The notes under the pieces are model-generated. The model did no database searches and was not told where the DNA came from. It saw only the letters and a program-made list of their open reading frames with translations. This document shows, one piece after another, positions 1 through 5,527 of a stretch of DNA of 5,580 nt; position 1 is the first letter of the stretch; the number at the start of each line of letters is the position of its first letter. The stretch covers positions 1 through 5,580 of the forward strand of contig CANTEM010000076.1 of NCBI GenBank assembly GCA_947652805.1, in the 5' to 3' direction. The translations under genes and the position numbers were made by a program. The stretch comes from an uncultured Clostridia bacterium. GTDB lineage: Bacteria > Bacillota > Clostridia > Oscillospirales > CAG-272.

Positions 1-74
1 GTTTTTGCAAGAGTTTAGTTGATTTTTTTGTGATAAGATATAATATAGAAGAAAAGTTTGGTCAGACGAAATAG

Positions 75-100
75 AAAAAGGCTCCGGTTGGAGCCTTTTT
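75..100 (-). terminator. Rho-independent terminator closing the hydrolase-transporter-DUF5662 operon
   Basis: The arms AAAAAGGCTCC and GGAGCCTTTTT are perfectly complementary (11 bp including the A/T ends) around a GGTT tetraloop. On the minus strand the hairpin begins immediately after the TAG stop of the DUF5662 gene and ends in a T-run. Because the A-run and T-run flank the stem symmetrically, it could also stop transcription arriving on the plus strand. Confidence 0.93.
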
Positions 101-637
101 CTAATACGTATCATTTTCACGTACATAAGAACGAATAAATGCAAACGTCTCCGCCTCGCCTTTTTCCGCCAGCATGGTAAGCAGCCGCTCCAAAAAGTCC
201 GACGTTTCCGGATGAATCGTTCGCATGACCTTGCCATGTTCAAAATAATCCAGCGGATCGCTGTCTTTGTACGCGTCTCCCCGGTAAATTTTGCTTGCGG
301 CAACCCGGTCACAAAACATTTCAATCACATACCGCAGGGGCATCTTAACCGGCACAATTTTACGTGCCGTGGGATGATAGTCCGTCCAGTATTCAAAATG
401 ATGCCGGTTGCGCCCCTTATGATGCAGCCAAGCGGCGGAATATCCGGTTTCCGCCCGCTCCTGTACATTGGGGCTTTGCATGCCCTGATAATATTTCGCA
501 CCCCGGAAAAATTCAACTGGAGCATATTTGGATAAATCATGGCGCAGCCCCTGCCAGAAGATTCCGGCGCGGCGGCAGTGACCGATTACTTTGTGCCGGT
601 GTTTTGTAATCGTTTTAAAATGCTTTAAGGGATGCAT
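101..637 (-). CDS. DUF5662 family protein
   Basis: A 178-residue soluble protein that I recognise as DUF5662-like; the function of that family is not known to me. The conserved core is visible: HDLSKY at 33-38, EFFRGAKYYQG at 42-52, GYSAAWLHHKGRNRHH at 65-80 followed by FEYW at 81-84, and an E-M-F-C-D segment at 106-110. The clustered His/Asp residues suggest a metal site, possibly an HD-phosphohydrolase-like arrangement (H15/H33-D34/D110), but that is inference. There is no signal peptide or membrane segment. I chose the ATG at 637 because GGAG (644-647) lies 6 bases upstream. A TTG at 670 in the same frame would add 11 residues but lacks a clear ribosome site and overlaps the transporter gene. 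The gene is the last of the operon, 22 bases after the transporter stop. It may be a passenger unrelated to sugar use. Confidence 0.85.
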   Translation of the reverse strand: MHPLKHFKTITKHRHKVIGHCRRAGIFWQGLRHDLSKYAPVEFFRGAKYYQGMQSPNVQERAETGYSAAWLHHKGRNRHHFEYWTDYHPTARKIVPVKMPLRYVIEMFCDRVAASKIYRGDAYKDSDPLDYFEHGKVMRTIHPETSDFLERLLTMLAEKGEAETFAFIRSYVRENDTY

Positions 638-659
638 AGGATTCTCCGTTCCTGTCAAG

Positions 660-1601
660 TTAAACTGCAAGCAGCTTCAGTAATACATTTAACAACCAGA
701 TCACAGCCGGTATGGTTGCCGCCGATAAAATCGTCGTAATGGCGAACAGCTCCGATGCGTAGGCGCTGTCCTTCTGATATCGGTGGGCAAACATCGTACA
801 TGCCGCCGCAGTCGGACAGGCAACAGCAATGACTGTAATCGTAATGAGCATGGAATCCACGCCCAGCCGGACAAAGCCTGCCATCGCCAGCACAGTTAAT
901 ATGGGAATCAGCAAAAGCTTTGCTGCTGATAAAAGATACAGCTTCGGCTTTTTGACGCATCCCAGCAAATTGGAGCCTGCCAGCGTAGCGCCGGCAATCA
1001 GCATCGCAAAGGGCGTGTTCATATTTCCTACAGATTCCAGAGGCTGCAATATGATTTCGGGCAGAGAGATCCGGAAGAAGAAAAAGGCAAGCCCCAGAAG
1101 CACCATGAAAATTGCAGGAGAACACAGATTTTTCACTGCCTGCCGGAAGCTGGTTTTCCCTGTCATAAACAGAACGCCCACCGTCCACAGAACAATATTG
1201 AACACGGTGACAAACATGGTCATATAAATGACGCCCTCTGCCCCGAACACACCCTGCACCAGAGGGATTCCGATATAACCATTATTGGAAAAGGCAAGGG
1301 ACATCCGCTCTACGCCCACATTGGGATTGCCGTTTTTTCGCACCAGAAGCAGGGACATGCCAAGCTGGATCACAAATGCGAAAGCGGAAAGCAGGAACAC
1401 AATTCCAAGGTTTACCGCAATATCTCCCGAATAGGGCATCTGATAGGAAACGAAAATCAGCAGGGGATTGACCACCAAAAGGGATAGATTAGACAGACGC
1501 TTATTTGTATCCCCGTCAATCAGTCCCGTTTTGCCGCAGATAAAGCCGATCAGTCCCATGATCATCATGATCAGCAGCTTTTCCAGAATAATACCGCTCA
1601 T
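660..1601 (-). CDS. AEC-family (auxin efflux carrier-like) membrane transporter
   Basis: A 313-residue, very hydrophobic protein with roughly ten predicted membrane segments in two five-helix halves, the usual length and layout of bacterial AEC permeases. Family-like features are GKTGLID near 23-29, LSNLSLLVVNPLLIF (36-50) with the helix-breaking NP, and SNNGYIGIPL (105-114), which resembles the N-x-G-x-x-G-x-P crossover of this family. In the second half, MNTPFAMLIAGATLA (194-208) and CPTAAACTMFAHRY (262-275) followed by a long final helix match the repeat. Characterised bacterial members carry organic acids such as malate; the substrate here cannot be read from sequence. Its ATG overlaps the hydrolase stop as ATGA, with AGG 7 bases upstream of the start, so translational coupling is likely. 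Sitting directly behind a glycosidase gene suggests transport of a glycoside, aglycone or acidic product (inference). Confidence 0.88.
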   Translation of the reverse strand: MSGIILEKLLIMMIMGLIGFICGKTGLIDGDTNKRLSNLSLLVVNPLLIFVSYQMPYSGDIAVNLGIVFLLSAFAFVIQLGMSLLLVRKNGNPNVGVERMSLAFSNNGYIGIPLVQGVFGAEGVIYMTMFVTVFNIVLWTVGVLFMTGKTSFRQAVKNLCSPAIFMVLLGLAFFFFRISLPEIILQPLESVGNMNTPFAMLIAGATLAGSNLLGCVKKPKLYLLSAAKLLLIPILTVLAMAGFVRLGVDSMLITITVIAVACPTAAACTMFAHRYQKDSAYASELFAITTILSAATIPAVIWLLNVLLKLLAV

Positions 1602-3706
1602 GCAGTTTCCTGACCTTCTCCGGCGGAAAGTTCGATCATATACAGGTTGCCGCTCTTTCCAGACAGGGAGAGGGCTCCGTTCGCCGCTACGCAGCCTGTG
1701 CAGATTTCTTTGTTTTCTTCATCACAAATCCGATAGGAGACCTTCTCACCGGAAAGATAGTCGGCAAGCTCCAAAGGAAGTTGCACTGTATCATCCTTAT
1801 ATTTATATACGATCAGCAGCAGGGAATCGTCCTTTTGATATCCTGTGATCCGGCAGGGAACGTCCTGATCCATGTCAACGGGACAGTCGGATACCATAAC
1901 CCCATCCACAAAATAATTCAGATACGCCTGCCGCAGGGCTGCGCAGGTTTTCACCGCCTTTGAATACTCCGGATATTCACTGATCAGCGCACTGCCGTTA
2001 TAGTTCTCCGGCTTCGAGGGGTATACGTTGATCACATAGTTGTCCATAAAAATAAACTTAACATAGGAAGGCTCGGAATCCACGTTAATATTGGGGCGCA
2101 GGGTGCGTACTACATGCATATACGGACGCATGTCGCCTCTGCCCGGCCAGTACAGCCAGTTCCAGGTAAAGTCTGTGTTATCCAGCTCGGATTCAAAGTA
2201 CAGGGTAGATTCAGAAGAAAATACCGTTCCCGGATACATTTTCTCCGTTTCCAGCCGGTATTCGTTGATGATATCGTGCACGATATCATCCTGATTGTCG
2301 CCCAGCACATACTGATCCCAACAAATGTCCGGGCATCCTGCTTCGTCCCGGAAGAACCGCAGCCCGTCCCGGATATCCTTTCTCCAGTGCTCCGGAGAAT
2401 GGTCGTGAATCTGATAACAGCTCCACCGCTCGCAGTAGGGAGCCTTGAACATGGGAATGGATTTCGGCGTTTCTGCCCAGGAGCCGCTGCGCTCGGTGAT
2501 ACCGTAGTTCTTTGCAGTCTGATCCCAAAGGGAGATCCAGGACACCAAAGGAGTGACCACTACGCCCATTTCCTTTAGCTTTTCCACATTCCGTTTCCAG
2601 GATTCCAGTCCGCCCCATTCTTCATAGAAGCAATGGGGTCCTGTAGGGAGAGTGAACATAAACGCACCCCACACATTCAGATCATACAGCCCGTGCTCCT
2701 TCATATCCGCAGCTAACTTGGGCATATCATCATATTTCCAGCTGTAGTCGTCCGGATCCTTGGTGTAGCCGTTTGCCATAAATACGGTACGGAATCCGAA
2801 CATTTCTTTTGCACGCTGGGGCACTTCCACGACCCGGTGCACCTGAGACGCAACGTAATCCTTATATGCGCTGATTCCCTTGATCCAGGGGCCGGTGTGT
2901 GCGGTGAGAATATACTCGCCGGAATCGTATATCTCTCCCTTACCGATTTTGGTATCCCGGAGGAAAGCCAGCCGCAGCTTGCCGGACAGGTTATCCAGCT
3001 TTACCCAAAGCTGTTCTCCATATCCCATGGCTTCCTTGTCATCGGGTCCCCAGCCCCAGTGCTTGCGATACATAGAGAAGCCACCCTTGCGGCTGCCCAT
3101 ATCATACCAGCGGCCGATCATAGGACCGGGCTGAAATCCTCCTGCCCGGTGGAACCGTCCGCAGCAGGATTCTGTCCATGCAAAAAAGTTTTCTCTGGTT
3201 TTCGGGGTGCTTTTCAGCTCAACAAAAGGCTTTTCACTGCCGCCCAGCATCGTCAGCTTATCATGCTGTTCGTCTGTTGTAGGAACGATGCCGTTCATAT
3301 CTGGGAACAGCACTTGCACCACTTCTGCATCGGAGTGGTTTTCCACGACAAGCCGCATGGAAACGGACTTCCCATCCTCACAGGCACGCAGGGTTACCGT
3401 GGCAGACACGCCGCCTGCAAGCTCCGCCATTCCTTCTGGTGTGGGAACGGTGCGGGGGATGCTTGCATAAGTGAGGGTTACGGTGTCTCCCGCGCAGGCA
3501 ATTACAGGAGGAGTACTACAGTATTTTCCTGTGGGATTGAGCCGCAGCGTGTCATAGTCCGTATGTACGGGCCAGGAAAGATCGAACAGTCCTTTCCCCT
3601 CGCGGATCATAGAAGGCGCGCCGGGATAGTCCATGCCGACAAGAGCGCCGGTAGCAGCGTCAAAGGTAAAGGTGGTGTTATTCAGTGTATGACAGACAGT
3701 TTTCAT
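1598..3706 (-). CDS. Putative glycoside hydrolase, DUF6259-like, three-domain
   Basis: A 702-residue protein without a signal peptide. Its plan is an N-terminal beta-sandwich (about 1-285, opening with TFTFDAATGALVGM), a TIM-barrel-like catalytic region (about 300-600), and a C-terminal beta-sandwich (about 615-695). The linker GPWIKGISAYKDYV (272-285) resembles DUF6259 and GH36-like proteins, from memory. The best acidic candidates are D464 in ICWDQY, at what looks like a barrel strand end, and E499 in SSES. Aromatic patches at 208-220 and 513-521 could line a sugar cleft. No characterised family can be named, so the substrate is open. I prefer the ATG at 3706: the in-frame TTG at 3754 lies upstream of the predicted -10 box and could not be on the transcript. 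The ribosome site is weak, with only a short GG upstream. The gene has its own promoter and is coupled to the transporter through the ATGA overlap. Confidence 0.75.
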   Translation of the reverse strand: MKTVCHTLNNTTFTFDAATGALVGMDYPGAPSMIREGKGLFDLSWPVHTDYDTLRLNPTGKYCSTPPVIACAGDTVTLTYASIPRTVPTPEGMAELAGGVSATVTLRACEDGKSVSMRLVVENHSDAEVVQVLFPDMNGIVPTTDEQHDKLTMLGGSEKPFVELKSTPKTRENFFAWTESCCGRFHRAGGFQPGPMIGRWYDMGSRKGGFSMYRKHWGWGPDDKEAMGYGEQLWVKLDNLSGKLRLAFLRDTKIGKGEIYDSGEYILTAHTGPWIKGISAYKDYVASQVHRVVEVPQRAKEMFGFRTVFMANGYTKDPDDYSWKYDDMPKLAADMKEHGLYDLNVWGAFMFTLPTGPHCFYEEWGGLESWKRNVEKLKEMGVVVTPLVSWISLWDQTAKNYGITERSGSWAETPKSIPMFKAPYCERWSCYQIHDHSPEHWRKDIRDGLRFFRDEAGCPDICWDQYVLGDNQDDIVHDIINEYRLETEKMYPGTVFSSESTLYFESELDNTDFTWNWLYWPGRGDMRPYMHVVRTLRPNINVDSEPSYVKFIFMDNYVINVYPSKPENYNGSALISEYPEYSKAVKTCAALRQAYLNYFVDGVMVSDCPVDMDQDVPCRITGYQKDDSLLLIVYKYKDDTVQLPLELADYLSGEKVSYRICDEENKEICTGCVAANGALSLSGKSGNLYMIELSAGEGQETA

Positions 3707-3723
3707 ATGAGTACCAGCTTTTA

Positions 3724-3735
3724 TCAAAATTTTGA
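3724..3735. repeat. 12-bp perfect palindrome in the hydrolase leader
   Basis: TCAAAATTTTGA is perfectly self-complementary and lies between the predicted transcription start (about 3738) and the hydrolase ATG. A second short palindrome, ACATATGT (3737-3744), sits next to it, between the -10 box and the predicted start. Either could be an operator, but AT-rich palindromes of this length arise easily by chance. Confidence 0.3.
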
Positions 3736-3744
3736 GACATATGT

Positions 3745-3773
3745 AATATACCAAAAATCCGGTAAAGAATCAA
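3745..3773 (-). promoter_or_regulatory. Sigma-A-type promoter of the hydrolase-transporter-DUF5662 operon
   Basis: On the minus strand there is a -35 box TTGATT (3768-3773), a 17-base spacer and a -10 box TATATT (3745-3750), matching the consensus at 4/6 and 5/6 positions. The predicted start near 3738 gives a leader of about 32 bases. The box lies just downstream of a terminator, so this unit can be expressed independently of the GH109-like gene upstream. Confidence 0.75.
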
Positions 3774-3814
3774 GGGAAATGGGGATTTTTTCAAAAGATA
3801 TTGTATGCGCAAAG

Positions 3815-3857
3815 AAAAAAGCCCCCAGTTGGAGGTTCGCTTTGCGAACTCCTGGGG
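3815..3857 (-). terminator. Rho-independent terminator between the two transcription units
   Basis: Read on the minus strand, CCCCAGGAGTTCGC and GCGAACCTCCAACTGGGG pair around an AAA loop, giving a GC-rich stem with two small bulges (an extra C and an extra two-to-three-base A-rich step). GGGGC and six T follow. It lies about 160 bases after the stop of the GH109-like gene, beyond other hairpins, and about 40 bases before the next promoter's -35 box. It would end transcripts of the upstream gene and insulate the downstream one. Confidence 0.8.
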
Positions 3858-3949
3858 ACCAATCCCGCGTAGCGGGTGGGGATTGTTTATACGGATCATT
3901 TTGGATCATCTGCAAATCGGCAGTTTTACAATCCCCCGCCGATTACATC
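3858..3949. repeat. Nested inverted repeats in the intergenic gap
   Basis: Within the 310-bp gap 3707-4016 this stretch holds several overlapping pairings. CCCGC (3864-3868) pairs with GCGGG (3872-3876) around GTA. CAATCCC (3860-3866) pairs with GGGATTG (3879-3885). GGGGATTGT (3878-3886) also pairs with ACAATCCCC (3928-3936). The middle copy can therefore pair with either neighbour, but not both. A direct repeat GGATCAT (3893-3899 and 3903-3909) has a 10-base period. It reads like a decayed palindromic or MITE-like insertion (inference). No convincing coding sequence is present. Confidence 0.6.
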
Positions 3950-3952
3950 GCC

Positions 3953-3973
3953 CCCCCCTTTACACAAGGGGGG
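3953..3973. repeat. G/C-run hairpin, CCCCCCTT/AAGGGGGG
   Basis: CCCCCCTT (3953-3960) and AAGGGGGG (3966-3973) are perfect complements around a TACAC loop, with two extra C on the left. The hairpin lies 43 bases after the stop of the GH109-like gene. There is no adjacent T-run on the minus strand, so it is not a standard terminator, though it could protect the mRNA 3' end. Hairpins of this form, often with ACAATCCCC alongside as here, recur in many Clostridia genomes to my recollection, which fits a dispersed noncoding repeat. Confidence 0.65.
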
Positions 3974-4016
3974 CTTAAAGAGCGCGGAAGAGCATGTACA
4001 CGCCGGCGTATGCTGG

Positions 4017-5237
4017 TTATATATCCAAAGAATACGGGCCGTCGTTGCAGTCTGTACGGATCAGCCACTGTCCCCGGGTGAAGTCCGGGATATCCATCGG
4101 ACGCCCGCCGCCGGCAATGGAGGCTTCCGACAGAGGCGTAATCACCATCCATGAAGCCATATCATATGTGTCAATAACGGGCTGCCGGTTATTCAGAATT
4201 CCCTCAAAGAACGCAGAGTATACCAGCCAGTCCATACCGTCGTGGCCGCCCTTGACGCCTTCCTTCAGGTAACGCTGCCAAATGGGATGCTCCCATTTTT
4301 CTCTGTACTCATCCAGATTCTCAAAAATCTTGTTTCCAGATTCCCCGAGGCTGTCCAGAAATACTGCCTTGGTCAGATCGGTATAGCAACCCTTTGTACC
4401 CCGAACAGTAAATCCTCTGGAATAGTGACGGGGCAGGGATGTATCCAGCGTAAGGGTGATCAGCTCCCCACCGGTGCATTTGATATTGGTTTTGATAATA
4501 TCCCCCTGAGCGAACAAAGCGGTGCGCAGCTCCGGCTTTACATCCTCATGTCCGCAGGCATATTCGTTCAGTCCCCAAGCGCCGGAGGACATGGAAGTGA
4601 GCGACAGCATCCGATTGCCCCGGTTGATACCCAAAACCTTAGCAATCGGACCAAGTTCATGGGTAGGATAGTTTTCACAGTTCCGGTTTTTATAATTGTG
4701 CAGCCGGTAATGCCGTTTTTCTTCTCCGTGGGTAATCTCATACCGCAAGTCATGGTGATATCCGCCCTCGCAGGCTGCAATTGTTCCGAACAGTCCCTGC
4801 CGAACCATATGCAGCACCATCAGTTCTTCCCGTCCAAAGCAGCAGTTTTCCAGCATCATACAATGTCTGCCTGTATCTTCATAGGCGCGTATCAGTTCCC
4901 AGCAGTCATCTATGGTATATGCGCCGCCTACCTCGCAGCCTACATACTTTCCTGCCCGCATTGCAGCCACAGCGGCAGGCACATGATTTTCCCATGCAGA
5001 AGCAATGACTACTGCTTCTACGTCGCTGTCCTCAATCAGCTCCCGATAATCTGTGGTATATTTTGGAGAATATCCTTTCTTCTCCAAAACTCCCTGCTGT
5101 CCGCGAACCGCCCGATCCTCATAACGATCACAAACATATGTAATACGAATGCAGTCCATATCGCAAAGAACGCCCATCAGTGTACTGTATCCTCGTTCGC
5201 CAAGCCCGATAATACCCACTTTTATTTCTTGACTCAT
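4017..5237 (-). CDS. Gfo/Idh/MocA-fold protein, GH109-like glycosidase
   Basis: A 406-residue protein with a Rossmann NAD-binding start (VGIIGLGERG, 7-16) and an alpha/beta C-terminal domain. GH109 enzymes (alpha-N-acetylgalactosaminidase-type) use tightly bound NAD to cleave glycosides by oxidation, elimination, addition and reduction. Several features favour GH109 over a plain dehydrogenase. The usual E-K-P lysine is replaced (CEVGGAYTIDDCW, 101-113). MLENCCFGREEL (128-139), EGGYHHDLRY (157-166) and NYPTHELGPIAKVLGINRGNR (189-209) look like GH109 blocks. E130, Y160, Y190, H193 and Y272 could match the active-site Glu, Tyr, Tyr, His and Tyr of the Elizabethkingia enzyme: from memory, the E-to-Y, Y-to-H and H-to-Y spacings of 30, 3 and 79 agree. 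That enzyme carries a secretion signal; this one has none, so it should be cytoplasmic. The ATG follows AGGGAG by 9 bases. The sugar specificity is not proven. Confidence 0.82.
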   Translation of the reverse strand: MSQEIKVGIIGLGERGYSTLMGVLCDMDCIRITYVCDRYEDRAVRGQQGVLEKKGYSPKYTTDYRELIEDSDVEAVVIASAWENHVPAAVAAMRAGKYVGCEVGGAYTIDDCWELIRAYEDTGRHCMMLENCCFGREELMVLHMVRQGLFGTIAACEGGYHHDLRYEITHGEEKRHYRLHNYKNRNCENYPTHELGPIAKVLGINRGNRMLSLTSMSSGAWGLNEYACGHEDVKPELRTALFAQGDIIKTNIKCTGGELITLTLDTSLPRHYSRGFTVRGTKGCYTDLTKAVFLDSLGESGNKIFENLDEYREKWEHPIWQRYLKEGVKGGHDGMDWLVYSAFFEGILNNRQPVIDTYDMASWMVITPLSEASIAGGGRPMDIPDFTRGQWLIRTDCNDGPYSLDI

Positions 5238-5246
5238 GTTCCGTTA

Positions 5247-5252
5247 CTCCCT
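5247..5252 (-). promoter_or_regulatory. Ribosome binding site of the GH109-like gene
   Basis: AGGGAG on the minus strand lies 9 bases before the ATG at 5237 and fixes that start. A second purine block, GGAGG at 5266-5270, is at the predicted transcription start and so is probably not an SD. Confidence 0.75.
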
Positions 5253-5272
5253 AAAAAATAAATTTCCTCCGC

Positions 5273-5300
5273 ATTATATCACACCCAGCGTATATGTCAA
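5273..5300 (-). promoter_or_regulatory. Perfect-consensus sigma-A promoter of the GH109-like gene
   Basis: On the minus strand TTGACA (5295-5300) and TATAAT (5273-5278) are both exact consensus, separated by 16 bases. The predicted start is around 5266-5268, giving a leader of about 30 bases. So strong a promoter in front of a catabolic gene normally implies repression, which fits the palindrome abutting the -35 box. Confidence 0.9.
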
Positions 5301-5304
5301 TAAG

Positions 5305-5337
5305 TTTTTACAAAGAAAACCGTTTTCTTTGTAAAAA
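5305..5337. promoter_or_regulatory. 33-bp perfect palindrome, candidate operator
   Basis: The 16-base arm TTTTTACAAAGAAAAC (5305-5320) is repeated as an exact reverse complement at 5322-5337 around a single central base. It sits 4 bp upstream of the -35 hexamer and directly after the tRNA terminator. The AT-rich stem has no separate T-run beyond it, so it is a poor terminator. The central GAAAACCGTTTTC has some likeness to LacI-family sites, but does not match the CcpA cre consensus at its outer positions. Binding by a local regulator is inference; no regulator gene is in the window. Confidence 0.7.
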
Positions 5338-5340
5338 TAT

Positions 5341-5371
5341 AAAAAACGTGCACCATTTAAGGTACACGTTT
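5341..5371 (-). terminator. Rho-independent terminator of the tRNA operon
   Basis: On the minus strand ACGTGTACC and GGTGCACGT form a 9-bp stem with one T-G wobble around a six-base loop (5355-5360), followed by T-runs. It begins 18 bases after the CCA end of tRNA-Tyr and closes the tRNA transcript before the protein gene's promoter. Confidence 0.9.
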
Positions 5372-5376
5372 CACCT

Positions 5377-5388
5377 GCGATAAATCGC
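5377..5388 (-). other. Small hairpin in the tRNA-Tyr 3' trailer
   Basis: GCGAT and ATCGC pair around AA, immediately after the encoded CCA of tRNA-Tyr. The loop is only two bases, so the helix would be strained. It could mark a 3' processing boundary, or be chance. Confidence 0.3.
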
Positions 5389-5473
5389 TGGTGGGGGAAG
5401 CTGGATTCGAACCAGCGAAGTCACTGACAACAGATTTACAGTCTGCCCCCTTTGGCCGCTCGGGAATTCCCCC
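5389..5473 (-). tRNA. tRNA-Tyr (anticodon GTA)
   Basis: An 85-base class II tRNA including an encoded CCA. The acceptor arms GGGGGAA (5467-5473) and TTCCCCC (5393-5399) pair perfectly, with A as discriminator at 5392. The anticodon GTA is at 5437-5439 in the loop CTGTAAA. A long variable arm, expected of tRNA-Tyr, precedes the T arm GCTGG-TTCGAAT-CCAGC (5400-5416). It supplies tyrosine decoding for UAU/UAC and is co-transcribed with the tRNA-Thr upstream. Confidence 0.97.
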
Positions 5474-5495
5474 ATAATAAATATTCACTTCGCGC

Positions 5496-5514
5496 TGTGA
5501 GAACGCAGCTCACA
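5496..5514 (-). other. Hairpin in the tRNA-Thr/tRNA-Tyr spacer
   Basis: TGTGAG (5496-5501) and CTCACA (5509-5514) form a 6-bp stem with a seven-base loop in the 54-base spacer. There is no T-run, so it is more likely a spacer structure for tRNA processing than a terminator. Confidence 0.4.
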
Positions 5515-5527
5515 TTGTATGATGCGA

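Noticed and set aside
39..44. TATAAT on the plus strand, a possible promoter
   Set aside because: No -35 box at 16-18 bases, and the only thing downstream is the terminator hairpin at 75-100 followed by the end of a minus-strand gene. An AT-rich chance match is more likely.
655..1188. Minus-strand open frame of 177 codons overlapping the transporter gene
   Set aside because: It lies in a different frame inside the transporter coding sequence, has no ribosome site and gives a Cys/His-rich sequence typical of out-of-frame translation.
3707..3754. N-terminal extension of the hydrolase from a TTG at 3754
   Set aside because: The TTG is upstream of the predicted -10 box and transcription start, and the extra 16 residues look like translated promoter sequence.
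3991..4014. AGCAT/ATGCT with inner ACGCCGGCGT, a hairpin just after the GH109-like stop codon
   Set aside because: Pairing needs a four-base bulge and leaves almost no loop, and no T-run follows, so it is not a credible terminator.
2837..4081. Long plus-strand open frame (414 codons) opposite the hydrolase gene
   Set aside because: It is antisense to a protein with clear domain structure, its translation shows no recognisable motifs, and it runs through the hairpin-rich gap and a terminator.
4242..5261. Long plus-strand open frame (339 codons) opposite the GH109-like gene
   Set aside because: The minus-strand frame carries a Rossmann motif, family blocks, a ribosome site and a promoter. The plus-strand frame has none of these and is best explained as a shadow.
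5305..5337. The 33-bp palindrome as a second terminator or a CcpA cre site
   Set aside because: The stem is AT-rich and lacks a T-run after it, which argues against termination. The outer bases of the central 14-mer do not fit the cre consensus.
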